NCBI RefSeq assembly: GCF_000829465.1
Contig: NZ_JXAL01000033.1
Location: 1 to 64,000, forward strand
Length of the DNA: 64,000 nucleotides
Direction of reading: 5' to 3'
Origin: Cohnella kolymensis
GTDB taxonomy: Bacteria > Bacillota > Bacilli > Paenibacillales > Paenibacillaceae
Position 1 is the first letter of the stretch; every line of letters starts with the position of its first letter. Shown in pieces: positions 53,518 through 62,678 of this stretch. The notes under the pieces were generated by a model that worked only from the letters and a program-made list of their open reading frames with translations, searched no databases and was not told the origin of the DNA. The translations under genes were made by a program, and so were the position numbers.

Positions 53518-54376
53518 TTAAACGAGGCCGATAGAACGTTTGGCGGATTTTAAAGTATTAGCCATGAGCATCGTGATCGTCATCGGTCCGACACCCCGCG
53601 GAACCGGCGTAATCCAGCCGGCCGTCTCCACAACGTCGTCAAAATCCACATCCCCGCACAATTTGCCGTCCGGCAAACGGTTCATTCCCACGTCGATGAC
53701 AACCGCACCCGGTTTGACCCAGTCTTTCTTCACCAGCTTTGCGACTCCAACCGCCACAACGAGGATGTCGGCTTGACGAGCCATTTCGGGTAAATTCGGC
53801 GTACGCGAATGGCAAATCGTTACGGTTGCGTTCTCACGCAGAAGCAGCATCGACACCGGTTTACCGACAATGTTGCTTCTGCCGATCACTACCGCGTGCT
53901 TGCCGGCAGGGTCGTTACCTGTACGCTTCAGCAGTTCGATAACTGCAGTCGGCGTACACGGAAGCAGCGCATCGTCCCCGATCATCAGGTTTCCGACACT
54001 AACCGGGTGAAATCCGTCTACGTCTTTCTCTACCGATATCGCGTCTATTACAGCTTTTTCTTTGATATGCTCGGGCAGCGGGAGTTGAACGAGAATCCCG
54101 TGAAATCGGGAGTCTTCGTTATATTTCCGAATAACGGAGAGAAGCTTTTCCTGAGAAGTCTCGGCAGGCAGCCGCACCACATCGGAGTAATAACCCAACT
54201 CATTGCAGGTTTTGGCTTTATTCTTCACATACACCTGCGACGCCGGATCTTCTCCCAACAGAATGACAACGAGTCCCGGAGTGATTCCCTTTTGCCGGAG
54301 ACCTTCCACTTCCCGTCTCAGTTCCTCGCGAATCGAGTCCGAAATATTTTTGCCGTCGATTAATCCGTGCGCTCAT
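53518..54376 (-). CDS. folD: Methylenetetrahydrofolate dehydrogenase/cyclohydrolase, frameshifted near its start
   Basis: This bifunctional enzyme of one-carbon folate metabolism shows [50 protein letters not shown] and [14 protein letters not shown]. The intact frame begins late (54309) and lacks the usual first 22 residues. The ATG at 54374-54376 overlaps the nusB stop (ATGA) and reads MSARI. Deleting one base at 54361-54363 gives [20 protein letters not shown], a normal FolD N-terminus, and a 285-aa protein. The cause is probably a one-base insertion in this sequence. Confidence 0.9.
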
Positions 54377-54834
54377 CGTTTGTCACTCTCCTGCTGCCCG
54401 TCTTCTTCCCTCTCCCGCAGCATCCGTCCCAATACGCCGTTCACAAACTTCCCGTTCTCTTCAAGGCCGAAGTGCTTAGCCAGTTCGATCGCTTCGTTGA
54501 TGATGACTTTAGGCGGAACGTCTTTACGAAAAATCATTTCGTAAGCGGCCAGCCGCAAAATTTGCCGGTCCACGCGTGAAAGGCGGTCTACTTGCCAGCC
54601 GGTCAGAAAAACCGCAAGTTTCCGATCAAGCATCTCTTTCTCAGTCAGCACGCCTTGAACCAATTCGCGAGTGAACGCATTGATCCCCTCGAGCTCTGCA
54701 ACTTCCGCACCGATCTCGTTATCCTGGCGGGCTTCCTCCATCACGCTGTTGACCGCATCCTCGCCGGACACACCGTTCATTTCAACCTGATACAGGCTCT
54801 GTATCGCTATTTCCCTTGCAAGTCTGCGTTTCAT
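54373..54834 (-). CDS. nusB: Transcription antitermination factor NusB
   Basis: NusB binds boxA RNA with NusE (ribosomal protein S10) in rRNA antitermination. The 153-aa protein has MKRRLAREIAIQSLYQVEMN at the start and VDRLSRVDRQILRLAAYEMI and PPKVIINEAIELAKHFG near the end. The start with GGGAGGACTC upstream was chosen over a 21-residue extension. Its stop overlaps the folD start by 4 nt. Confidence 0.94.
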   Translation of the reverse strand: MKRRLAREIAIQSLYQVEMNGVSGEDAVNSVMEEARQDNEIGAEVAELEGINAFTRELVQGVLTEKEMLDRKLAVFLTGWQVDRLSRVDRQILRLAAYEMIFRKDVPPKVIINEAIELAKHFGLEENGKFVNGVLGRMLREREEDGQQESDKR

Positions 54835-54895
54835 GAGTCCTCCCGAAATGTGCGCTTTATACCGTCTTGAATCTATTATGGGGATGATCGGATAC

Positions 54896-54959
54896 AAAAA
54901 AACCTATGACCGTCCTTCCCGCCGAAAACTGTGGAACCGATACTCCACAGTCCGGTCAT
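54896..54959 (-). terminator. Branched terminator between the DUF2273 gene and nusB
   Basis: An outer stem (ATGACCG/CGGTCAT) and inner stem (CTGTGGA/TCCACAG) precede TTTTTTTG on the minus strand. Confidence 0.7.
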
Positions 54960-54980
54960 GGCATGAACATTTCACAGGGA

Positions 54981-55208
54981 TTATCGCGGGCCCGGCCACC
55001 GCTCCGTTACCCACTCCGTCAGGCGTTCCCAAGGAAAAAGCGGGCCTCGTTTCTCGTCCTTTTGCTTGCCGATCCAGAATGCAAGTCCCACCAGAAGAGC
55101 ACAAAACAACATGTCCCAAAAACCTATCCATACATATATAAAAAAGAAAAAGAGGCCGGTCAATATACCGGAGATCCGTCCTCCGTAGGTTTCCCAAACT
55201 CTCCACAT
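54981..55208 (-). CDS. DUF2273 membrane protein
   Basis: The 75-aa protein has two close membrane helices (about 11-50, GILTGLFFFFIYVWIGFWDM on) and a basic/aromatic tail. DUF2273 proteins are usually encoded with Asp23 and AmaP, and that is the case here. The exact role is unknown; it may support membrane docking of the Asp23-type proteins. GGGGGAGC precedes the ATG. Confidence 0.82.
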   Translation of the reverse strand: MWRVWETYGGRISGILTGLFFFFIYVWIGFWDMLFCALLVGLAFWIGKQKDEKRGPLFPWERLTEWVTERWPGPR

Positions 55209-55222
55209 AGGCGGTGCTCCCC

Positions 55223-55787
55223 CTATTCTACACGGCTCTTAAAGGTAGTCGGCGCTTGCGTCACATTCGCGATGTAGACGGAAACGGCGGCCACGGGGAT
55301 ACCGGTAGCATCTTCGACATATTGCGATACCGTGCGCTGCATGTCTTCCGACAGTGCGGGAATGGACCCGTCACCGTCCACGAACGCCCGAATGAGAATT
55401 TCGAGGCCCGACTCAGCTACTTTTACCCGTGCGCGCAAATCCTTAACACCGCGCGTTCTGGAAGCGGCCTTAAGCGCAATATTCTCTACCGTTTCAACGG
55501 AGATCCGGATCTCGCCATGCTCGGTCCGCTGATTGATCGACGGAGCGGCACTGCCGCCGCGGCGTACGGACAAGATAAAAAAAGCGCAAGCTGACCAGCA
55601 ATATAACGATAGCAGAGATAATCACCGCACCTTGTACGGCGCGCGATCCGCCGGTAAACTGGTCCACCCAGCGATGCAAACCGCTTTCAATTAACCCGCC
55701 GCTTGCGGCAATGACTGTGAAAACAGCCAATGCCCCGATTGCAGCACTATAAAGAAATAACAGCAGCCTGTCCAATATTTTGATCAA
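55223..55787 (-). CDS. amaP: AmaP-like alkaline-shock membrane anchor, frameshifted here
   Basis: AmaP anchors Asp23-family proteins at the membrane. The N-terminal frame (55787 on) gives MIKILDRLLLFLYSAAIGAL and a second helix ending VSLRFF. The Asp23-like domain continues in another frame as SVRRGGSAAPSINQRTEHGE ... NVTQAPTTFKSRVE. Removing one base from the T7 run (A7 on plus, 55577-55583) gives FFILSVRRGG and a single 187-aa protein. It sits between yqhY and DUF2273, the expected company. Confidence 0.83.
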
Positions 55788-55849
55788 CGGTAGAGTCCTC
55801 CCTGTCCTTGAATAGGCAAAGAACGCAGCGATAAATGCCGATTGATTGC

Positions 55850-55896
55850 AAAAGGCCTCTGCGAGGATTCCCTGAGGGAAATTCTCGTCAGAGGAC
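55850..55896 (-). terminator. Candidate terminator after yqhY
   Basis: A long, interrupted inverted repeat (CCTCTG-CGAG-TTCCC with matching arms) peaks in a CTCAGG turn and is followed on minus by CCTTTTGC. Confidence 0.6.
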
Positions 55897-55955
55897 CGTC
55901 TTGTGCAGGCCGCAGCCTTCCCGTCACCGCAGATGCCGGCGTGCGAGACCGTTAA

Positions 55956-56363
55956 TTATCGAACTCGTCCTTGCGGCTCTTCCTCATCGACTTTGTCGAC
56001 GGATTTGAAATGAACGTCGTGAATATGTACGTTAACTTCCACGACATTCAGACCTGTCATCGTCTCGATGGATCGCTTGACATTCCGTTGAATTTCCGCG
56101 GATATTTCCGGAATCCTTCGTCCGTATTGAATAATAATGGAGACATCTACAGCCGCTTCACGTTGGCCGACTTCCACCTTGACGCCTTTGGACAAGTTCT
56201 TCCGTCCGAGCAGCTCGCCGATCCCGGAGGATATTCCTCCGCTCATACCAGCCACGCCATCCACTTCCACTGTCGCCAATCCGGCTATCACTTCAATCAC
56301 TTCCGGCGCGATCTCAATGGTGCCCATATCGGTCCGTTCGTAATCCGGGGCTATCGTTTCCAT
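55956..56363 (-). CDS. yqhY: Asp23/Gls24-family protein YqhY
   Basis: This 135-aa protein shows the Asp23 fold signatures GTIEIAPEVIEVIAGLATVE, GVKVEVGQREAAVDVSIIIQ and VKRSIETMTGLNVVEVNVHI. In B. subtilis YqhY is co-encoded with accBC and affects acetyl-CoA carboxylase homeostasis. The ATG at 56361-56363 with GGAGG about 10 nt upstream was chosen; an ATG six codons earlier is possible. Confidence 0.9.
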   Translation of the reverse strand: METIAPDYERTDMGTIEIAPEVIEVIAGLATVEVDGVAGMSGGISSGIGELLGRKNLSKGVKVEVGQREAAVDVSIIIQYGRRIPEISAEIQRNVKRSIETMTGLNVVEVNVHIHDVHFKSVDKVDEEEPQGRVR

Positions 56364-56501
56364 GCGCAGTTCCACCTCCATTGGCCCGGCGCAACTTGGG
56401 TAAGTCCGAGCTTTCGCCGTCACTATTAATAAATATAGCATTCGCGGATAATTATGACAAACGCTTGACCCGCATCAAGCGTCGAGTGAGCTGCAGCCGC
56501 A

Positions 56502-57863
56502 CTAGATTTCTTCAGCGGCGTCCAGATCGTGCTCCTCGAGAAACTTGATGTCAAACGTTCCTTGTGCAAAGATCGGGTGGTTCATCAGTTTGAGATGGAA
56601 TGGAATCGTCGTCTTGACACCTTCCACCACAAACTCGCCCAACGCCCTTCGAGCCCGGGCGATTGCCTCATCCCGCGTCGGCGCCCATACGATGAGCTTC
56701 GCAATCATGGAATCGTAATGAGGTGAAATCATATATTGCGGATAGGCCGCGCTGTCGACCCGGACTCCCGGACCGCCCGGCGGTAAATAAAAACCGATCC
56801 GTCCCGGCGAAGGCATAAAGCCGCGCTCAGGGTCTTCGGCATTAATACGGCATTCAATCGCCCAACCGTCGAATCGCACTTCTTCCTGTTTGAATGAAAG
56901 CGGCTCGCCTTCGGCGACGGCGATCATCTCTTTGATCAGATCGATACCCGTGATCATCTCCGTCACGGGATGCTCGACCTGAATCCGGGTATTCATCTCC
57001 ATGAAGTAGAATTGCCCGTCAGGTCCAAGAAGATATTCAATCGTACCGGCCCCGGAGTAGTTAACCGCACGTGCAGCGCGCACGGAGGCGTCGCCCATGC
57101 GATCGCGCAGCTCCGGTGTCATGACCGGGCACGGCGCTTCTTCCACCAACTTCTGACGGCGGCGCTGTACCGAGCAATCGCGCTCGCCCAAATGCGCGAC
57201 ATTCCCGTGTTTGTCGGCAATAATTTGTATTTCCACATGCTTCATCCCGGTAAGGTACTTCTCCAGGTAAACACCCGCGTTGCCGAACGCTTTCTGCGCT
57301 TCCTGCTGGGCGGTCGAAATTTCACGAACGAGCATTTCTTCGTTCTCCGCCAGCCGAATGCCGCGTCCGCCGCCGCCGGCCGTTGCTTTGATAATGACGG
57401 GGTAGCCGATTTCCCGCGCTACGCGAACAGCTTCGTCGATATCTTCCACCAAGCCGTCCGAGCCCGGAATAACCGGAACATCGGCATCTTTCATCGTTAG
57501 CTTGGCTACCGACTTGTCCCCCATACGGCCGATCGCTTCCGAGGAAGGACCGATGAAAGTAATGTTGCAAGTCTCGCAAATGTCCGCAAAATCGGCATTC
57601 TCGGAAAGAAAGCCGTATCCCGGATGAATGGCGTCGCAATCGGTCAACGTGGCGACGCTCATAATATTCGTTATATTCAAATAGCTGTCCTTGGACGCTG
57701 TGGGTCCGATACAATACGCTTCGTCCGCCATTCGCACGTGAAGAGATTCACGATCGGCTTCGGAATATACCGCAACGGTGGATATGCCCAACTCCCGGCA
57801 AGCACGAATGATGCGTACCGCAATTTCACCGCGGTTGGCCACCAAAATCTTCTGAAATTTCAA
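56502..57863 (-). CDS. accC: Acetyl-CoA carboxylase biotin carboxylase
   Basis: AccC carboxylates biotin on AccB with ATP and bicarbonate for malonyl-CoA synthesis. The 453-aa protein has [20 protein letters not shown], the ATP-grasp glycine loop [14 protein letters not shown], and [20 protein letters not shown]. The start is TTG (57861-57863) behind AGGAGGC. It lies 20 nt after accB. Confidence 0.96.
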   Translation of the reverse strand: MKFQKILVANRGEIAVRIIRACRELGISTVAVYSEADRESLHVRMADEAYCIGPTASKDSYLNITNIMSVATLTDCDAIHPGYGFLSENADFADICETCNITFIGPSSEAIGRMGDKSVAKLTMKDADVPVIPGSDGLVEDIDEAVRVAREIGYPVIIKATAGGGGRGIRLAENEEMLVREISTAQQEAQKAFGNAGVYLEKYLTGMKHVEIQIIADKHGNVAHLGERDCSVQRRRQKLVEEAPCPVMTPELRDRMGDASVRAARAVNYSGAGTIEYLLGPDGQFYFMEMNTRIQVEHPVTEMITGIDLIKEMIAVAEGEPLSFKQEEVRFDGWAIECRINAEDPERGFMPSPGRIGFYLPPGGPGVRVDSAAYPQYMISPHYDSMIAKLIVWAPTRDEAIARARRALGEFVVEGVKTTIPFHLKLMNHPIFAQGTFDIKFLEEHDLDAAEEI

Positions 57864-57883
57864 GGTGAGAGCCTCCTCGGCGA

Positions 57884-58371
57884 TTATTCCGGTTTAACGA
57901 GGAAGAGCGGCTGTCCGAACTCTACCAGCTGGCCGTTCTCCACAAGAATCTCCACAATCTCGCCTTTTACTTCCGCTTCCAACGGATTCATCAGCTTCAT
58001 CGCTTCGAGGATGCAGACGACGGTTTTGTCGGTCACTTTGTCGCCTACATTAACGAAATCGGCTGCGTCCGGTGATGGGGCGCGATAAAAAGTGCCGACC
58101 ATCGGAGACACGATGCGATGCAAATGAGAGGTGTCGGCAGCTGCGGGTTTCGCGTCCGGAACCAGTGCGCCCTGAGCAGCAGGCGGTAACGACGGGGTCG
58201 CAGCTGCAGGCAGATATGTATGAGAAGCCGGCGCGGTCTGCACATTCACGATCTCTGTACGTCCCGGCTTGCGGATCGCCAGACGCATGCTTCATTCTCG
58301 ATTTCCAATTCGTGTACGGATGTTTGGTCTAACAATTTGATCAATTCTTTGATTTCACTAAGCTTAAACAT
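57884..58371 (-). CDS. accB: Biotin carboxyl carrier protein, frameshifted here
   Basis: AccB carries the biotin for acetyl-CoA carboxylase. The N-terminal frame gives [20 protein letters not shown] and ELEIENE. The rest continues in another frame as [15 protein letters not shown], with an Ala/Pro linker and the biotinylation site [14 protein letters not shown]. Adding one G at about 58290 (GAAGCATG becomes GAAGGCATG on minus) gives IENEGMRLAIRK and a 162-aa protein. The ATG at 58369-58371 has GGAGTG upstream. The gene is essential, so a sequence error is likely. Confidence 0.91.
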
Positions 58372-58544
58372 GTCGGTCACTCCTTGATTCGGGGCTGCCC
58401 CGTCTAAAGAAAGCCTGTTCGTTGCCATAACGGAACTATTATACCACACTCGATTGAAATGGAAAGAGCCGTAAATAGTAGAGAGCGCTTGGGTTCAACC
58501 GCTCAGATCGCACGAAAACATTTGAATAATGCCGAAAATGCGCC

Positions 58545-58589
58545 AAGGGACACCCTCAGCATAAGCGATTCTGCTGAGCGGTATCCCTT
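58545..58589 (-). repeat. Inverted repeat between spoIIIAH and accB
   Basis: The arms AAGGGA-CTCAGCA and TGCTGAG-TCCCTT form a 17-bp interrupted stem with a 10-nt loop. On minus there is no T tract directly after it, so it may be a processing or attenuation hairpin more than a terminator. Confidence 0.55.
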
Positions 58590-58615
58590 GTTCTGCTTTA
58601 AACTTTGACGATAAC

Positions 58616-59329
58616 TTAACTTGTCTTCACATACTCGATCGTCACCCGGTCAGGCGTAACAGCGAGTTCCTTCAAAGCCAGATCGAGAATGCCGACCGCT
58701 TGCTTTTTCTCCAGCTTATCGGACAAGACGATGACCTTGTAATTGCTCTTTTCTTCCGTGACGACGGCGTTATCGAAGTCCAGAAGCAGCTTGTCTTCCA
58801 GACTCGTGATTCTCTCATCCATATCCTGCAGACGGGTAAGCTCCTCAGCCGCAGTCTTCGCTTCTTCCGGACTGGACTTCCCTGCAGCGTAAATGGCCTC
58901 CAACTGCTCCTCCATCCTGCTCAGATTTTCTTTCCTTTCTCTTTGCAGGTTATCCAGAAGCTGTCTGCCTTTAGAATTTCCCACCTGTTCTAAGACCGCT
59001 TCGTCTTCAGGCGACAACGTGGCCGTTTCGTCTATACTACCCTCATCCTTCGTATTGCCCTTCGCCTCATCCTTCGCATTGTCTTGAGTGCCGGCAGTGT
59101 CGGAGACGTCATCCGTACCCAGCTCCGTGATCGGATTGATTTCCGAAAGCTCCATCCCGTCCTGCGTCGTGTCCGGCGAGCCTGTCGGGCCAAGAGCACC
59201 CGTCTGTTCGGTATTGTCGCTTGCGTTCTGAGCCGGCGATACGTCTTCCGTGAACAAGTAATAGGCCGATAGTATGACCATGAGACTCAGCATCGACACC
59301 AGCCAGATTGTTTGGCGTTTGTTATTCAT
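58616..59329 (-). CDS. spoIIIAH: SpoIIIAH, mother-cell channel component
   Basis: SpoIIIAH binds forespore SpoIIQ across the intermembrane space to form the feeding-tube channel. The 237-aa protein has one N-terminal membrane helix (about 8-25), a long acidic linker with NAKDEAKGNTKDEG-type repeats (about 30-110), and a YscJ/FliF-like domain at the end (AVVTEEKSNYKVIVLSDKLE on). It is the last gene of the spoIIIA operon. Confidence 0.93.
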   Translation of the reverse strand: MNNKRQTIWLVSMLSLMVILSAYYLFTEDVSPAQNASDNTEQTGALGPTGSPDTTQDGMELSEINPITELGTDDVSDTAGTQDNAKDEAKGNTKDEGSIDETATLSPEDEAVLEQVGNSKGRQLLDNLQRERKENLSRMEEQLEAIYAAGKSSPEEAKTAAEELTRLQDMDERITSLEDKLLLDFDNAVVTEEKSNYKVIVLSDKLEKKQAVGILDLALKELAVTPDRVTIEYVKTS

Positions 59330-59366
59330 TCGTTCATTCCTCCCAGATTTTATAAAATGCGAACGG

Positions 59367-60029
59367 TCAGGTTTTACGAGGAACGACGGAGATCCGGTGG
59401 ATCGGCACGTCGAGCCCGCGGGATACCGCTTCGGCGATCAGCTTGTGAACGGTGCCGTTCTCTGCGCCTTTGGCGACAACGATAACGCCCCTTATACGAG
59501 GTTTGAGCTTCTTCACTATAATGGGAGACTGCTTGCCGTCGCCGGAAATATCGTACAACACAACCTGGCCGTCTTTGGTTATATTTGTGATGTGTCTGCG
59601 CGCTCCGTTACGGTCCGTTTCATCGGTGATTTCAGACATTTGCTTCTCATTGAGCTGCACGATCGTTTCTTCCGTCGAGTCGACGTTCACCATAACATCC
59701 GTGGTGCCTACGCCGACCATCGATTCCAGCAAATCTTTCAGCCGGCCTTCGAATTGGGTTTCGATGTCGGTAAAAGGATTGCTCTTGTCCTCTTTCGGTA
59801 AGAACGCCTCCGCTTGAGGAACATCTTCGTCATGCGGCGGAGAAAAGTCCGGATCCTGAGCCGGGTCAACCGTTTTGACGTTCAGCAGGGAGGCGGCGAG
59901 CAGCAAGGCCGCTCCGATCAAACCGATCAGGATGAGCAGGCGGAAAGCTTTGACTCTCCGAGCTCCGCCTGAACCTACGCCGGAACCTCCGCTGATGAAC
60001 GATTCCAATTGCTGCAGCCATTTTGCCAT
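59367..60029 (-). CDS. spoIIIAG: SpoIIIAG, ring-forming sporulation protein
   Basis: SpoIIIAG forms a large ring in the SpoIIIA-SpoIIQ complex. The 220-aa protein has a Gly-rich N-terminus, one membrane helix (about 29-49) and a ring-building domain with GVGTTDVMVNVDSTEETIVQ and RIRGVIVVAKGAENGTVHKL. It lies 32 nt after spoIIIAF. Confidence 0.93.
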   Translation of the reverse strand: MAKWLQQLESFISGGSGVGSGGARRVKAFRLLILIGLIGAALLLAASLLNVKTVDPAQDPDFSPPHDEDVPQAEAFLPKEDKSNPFTDIETQFEGRLKDLLESMVGVGTTDVMVNVDSTEETIVQLNEKQMSEITDETDRNGARRHITNITKDGQVVLYDISGDGKQSPIIVKKLKPRIRGVIVVAKGAENGTVHKLIAEAVSRGLDVPIHRISVVPRKT

Positions 60030-60061
60030 CGTACACCTCCCTTTTTGTGATGACGGGCCGC

Positions 60062-60765
60062 CTAACGGTGCAGAGCTTGCCGGACTTCAACGATCTCGGC
60101 TGCAATGCCGAATCTGCTGGAGATGAACTCCGATATACGCAGCTGGGTCGGACGATCGGCGGGCGTTTCCTCCGAGTCTTGCGGTGTCTCGGCGGCTGGC
60201 TGCTCTTCATCCCGCGGCCAGGCGTTCACTGAGACGTCTATGTTAACTTCCGCAACCGGTATCACGTCGCCGATCGGGGGAGGTTCGCCGGCGGGCCGGG
60301 AATCATCCTGTTCCGGCTCAAGCAGAACCGTCACCGTGTCTACCGTCCATTTGCCGTCGGCAGTTCGTGTCGTCTGCACGTCAACTTTGCGAACCTTGCA
60401 ATTCTCATTCTGCTCCACTTCATTCTGGATCGCTGCCGCAAGTCTCGCAGACACGAGGTCAGCGGCCTGTATGTCTTGCTTGTCGCGCAACCTCTCACCT
60501 TCTTTCTCGATCATTGCCAGCTGATCGGCGGATCCTGCAGGCACTTGCTGCACGCCTTCCATTCCTGCCGCCAACTGGCTGCTGAAATCGCCTTTCACCC
60601 ATTGCAGAACCGGTCCTGCCACAGTCAGCAAAATGAACAGCCCGGCGACCAGCCGCACATAACGCTGCATGGTGCGGTTGGGAAGCAGCAGATCCACGAG
60701 CGATGCGAGGAGGATGACGGCAATGATTTGGCGAAGCAACCGGCCAGCGCATCCATCAATGCCAT
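60062..60765 (-). CDS. spoIIIAF: SpoIIIAF, frameshifted near its start
   Basis: SpoIIIAF is a membrane component of the SpoIIIA complex with a ring-building-motif-like C-terminal domain. The intact frame starts at a TTG (LRQIIAVILLASLVDLLLPN) and lacks the usual first residues. The ATG at 60763-60765 with GAGGGG upstream reads MALMDALAG and then leaves the frame. Adding one G at 60737 gives DALAGWLRQIIAVILL and a 234-aa protein. Two membrane helices lie in the first 55 residues. Confidence 0.86.
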
Positions 60766-60784
60766 ATCGGTATTCCCCTCTCCT

Positions 60785-62029
60785 CTAGCGCATCATCAGC
60801 GCGGCGTTGCCGGCAGTCAAAATGATCGTTACGGCAAGGAAGAACATCAATCCTACCGCCGCGAGAGCCGCAAACACATACAGCAAGGTTTTTCCTATCG
60901 TCTGCAGGCATTGCACGATCGGCGAATCTCCCATAGGCTGCATGACCGCTCCCGCAACATTGAAGATCAGTGCCAGCGTTAATATTTTGAGAGCCGGGAA
61001 CGCGCAAAGAAAGAGTAAGATGATTACGCCTGCCAATCCTACGGCATTTTTCACGAGTAAGCTGGCTGACATTACGGTGTCTGCGGCATCCGAGAACATA
61101 CGTCCTACGACCGGCACGAAATTGCCGGTGACGAATTTGGCGGTGCGCAGTGCGACTCCATCCGTTACGGCTCCGGCGGCTCCTTGAATCGAGAGTACTC
61201 CCAAAAACGCTGTAAGCATTCCGCCCATGATCCAAGTGCCGGCGTTGCGAAGCAAATTCGCCAGCTGAGTGACCTTGTACCGATCCGTAATGGAGCTCAC
61301 AAGGTGAAGCACCGCCGAGAAGAACAGCAAGGGAAACACGACCAGGTGAATGAATGTGCCGATCGCATTGACCATGAAGACGATTAGAGGATGCATTATA
61401 GCGACGGAGGTCACACCGCCGGTGCCGGCGAGCAAGGTCAGCAGCAGCGGAACCATGGCCAGCATGAACTGGACCATATTGCCGATCGCATCGCCGGCAT
61501 AGGAGGTGGCGGTGCGGAAGCTGTTGACGGCGAGAATAATAAGTACCATGTAAGCGATGGCGTACGCCACTTTGCTGACGGTGTTGCGTTCGAAAGCGTT
61601 CTGCATCGTCTCGAGCAGCAGGGTGAAGACCGTAAGGAGCACGATCGTTACGAGCAGCTTGCTGCTGTACAGCACTTCGTGCAGAAAAAACCTGACGACT
61701 CCGAACAGTGCCTGGCCGAGGCTCCAACTCTCTCCATCGGGAAACATCAACCTTCGGAGCTCGGGCAGCTTGCCTTCCGGGAAATACCCGCCGTATTGAG
61801 CCTTTAAGTCCATCCAATATTTCTCGATCTGCTGGAGATTGACATCCTCCGATTGCCGTTTGGCAAGTGTCTCCGCAACTTCAGGCTGCGAGGTTGTCCC
61901 TTGAACGGCATCGCCGGCGCCGGGTTCTCCGGTGAAAGCGTCCGCTGTCAAGCCTCCAGCCAAGATGAAGAACATCGTCACAAGCAGCAGGATTCCTCTG
62001 CGTATCCAAATCCTCGTCTGCCGGCGCAT
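60785..62029 (-). CDS. spoIIIAE: SpoIIIAE, polytopic channel subunit
   Basis: This 414-aa protein has an N-terminal signal (about 10-30), a short periplasmic-type segment and about seven membrane helices. GTFIHLVVFPLLFFSAVLHL and GMLTAFLGVLSIQGAAGAVT are family-typical. It is a core membrane part of the mother-cell SpoIIIA complex. Confidence 0.94.
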   Translation of the reverse strand: MRRQTRIWIRRGILLLVTMFFILAGGLTADAFTGEPGAGDAVQGTTSQPEVAETLAKRQSEDVNLQQIEKYWMDLKAQYGGYFPEGKLPELRRLMFPDGESWSLGQALFGVVRFFLHEVLYSSKLLVTIVLLTVFTLLLETMQNAFERNTVSKVAYAIAYMVLIILAVNSFRTATSYAGDAIGNMVQFMLAMVPLLLTLLAGTGGVTSVAIMHPLIVFMVNAIGTFIHLVVFPLLFFSAVLHLVSSITDRYKVTQLANLLRNAGTWIMGGMLTAFLGVLSIQGAAGAVTDGVALRTAKFVTGNFVPVVGRMFSDAADTVMSASLLVKNAVGLAGVIILLFLCAFPALKILTLALIFNVAGAVMQPMGDSPIVQCLQTIGKTLLYVFAALAAVGLMFFLAVTIILTAGNAALMMR

Positions 62030-62056
62030 GTTCTCCCCCCATTCCTCGCAATCCCG

Positions 62057-62446
62057 TCACACCGGCAGCAAATTCAACACCGTTTCGACGATGACGCTGA
62101 TAATGGGCACCGCCATGACGAGAATAAGCATCTTACCGGCAAACTCAATTTTGGATGCAATGCTCTCCAATCCGGCGTCCCTGACGATCTGAGCCCCGAA
62201 TTCCGCGATATAGGCGATTCCGATAATCTTTAACATCGTCTTCAGGTATACGGAAGGTATGCCTGAGCGATCGGCCAGATCTTCCAATACGGATACCACG
62301 TCGCCGATCTTGCCGATGAGCGATAGAAAGATGGCCACACCGACAAACACCGCGAGCAGATAGGCGAACATCGGTTTTTGTTCCCGTATGACCAGAATGA
62401 GTACGGTTGCGAGAAAGCCGATGCCGACGATTTGAAGGATATCCAC
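62057..62446 (-). CDS. spoIIIAD: SpoIIIAD, small membrane protein
   Basis: The 129-aa protein has four predicted membrane helices (MDILQIVGIGFLATVLILVI at the start, PIISVIVETVLNLLPV at the end). It resembles type-III-secretion export-gate-like small subunits. It lies 10 nt after spoIIIAC. Confidence 0.93.
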   Translation of the reverse strand: MDILQIVGIGFLATVLILVIREQKPMFAYLLAVFVGVAIFLSLIGKIGDVVSVLEDLADRSGIPSVYLKTMLKIIGIAYIAEFGAQIVRDAGLESIASKIEFAGKMLILVMAVPIISVIVETVLNLLPV

Positions 62447-62456
62447 CGATCCTCAC

Positions 62457-62660
62457 CTACTGGAAAAGAAATATCGTTTTGATTTCCTGAAACAAATCGT
62501 TCAGCAGGCGAACAACCATGAACAACACGACTACAAATCCGATTACGGTTACCCAATGTGCCATATCTTCCTTGCCCATCTGCTTCAACACCGTATGAAT
62601 CATCGCCACGATAATGCCGATGCCGGCGATTTGGAAAATGGTGCTGACGTCGATGTTCAT
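62457..62660 (-). CDS. spoIIIAC: SpoIIIAC, small membrane protein
   Basis: The 67-aa protein has two helices (MNIDVSTIFQIAGIGIIVAM; WVTVIGFVVVLFMVVRLLND). Size and sequence match the family closely. It lies 18 nt after spoIIIAB. Confidence 0.94.
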   Translation of the reverse strand: MNIDVSTIFQIAGIGIIVAMIHTVLKQMGKEDMAHWVTVIGFVVVLFMVVRLLNDLFQEIKTIFLFQ

Positions 62661-62678
62661 CGTTGCGGCCCCCCTGTA

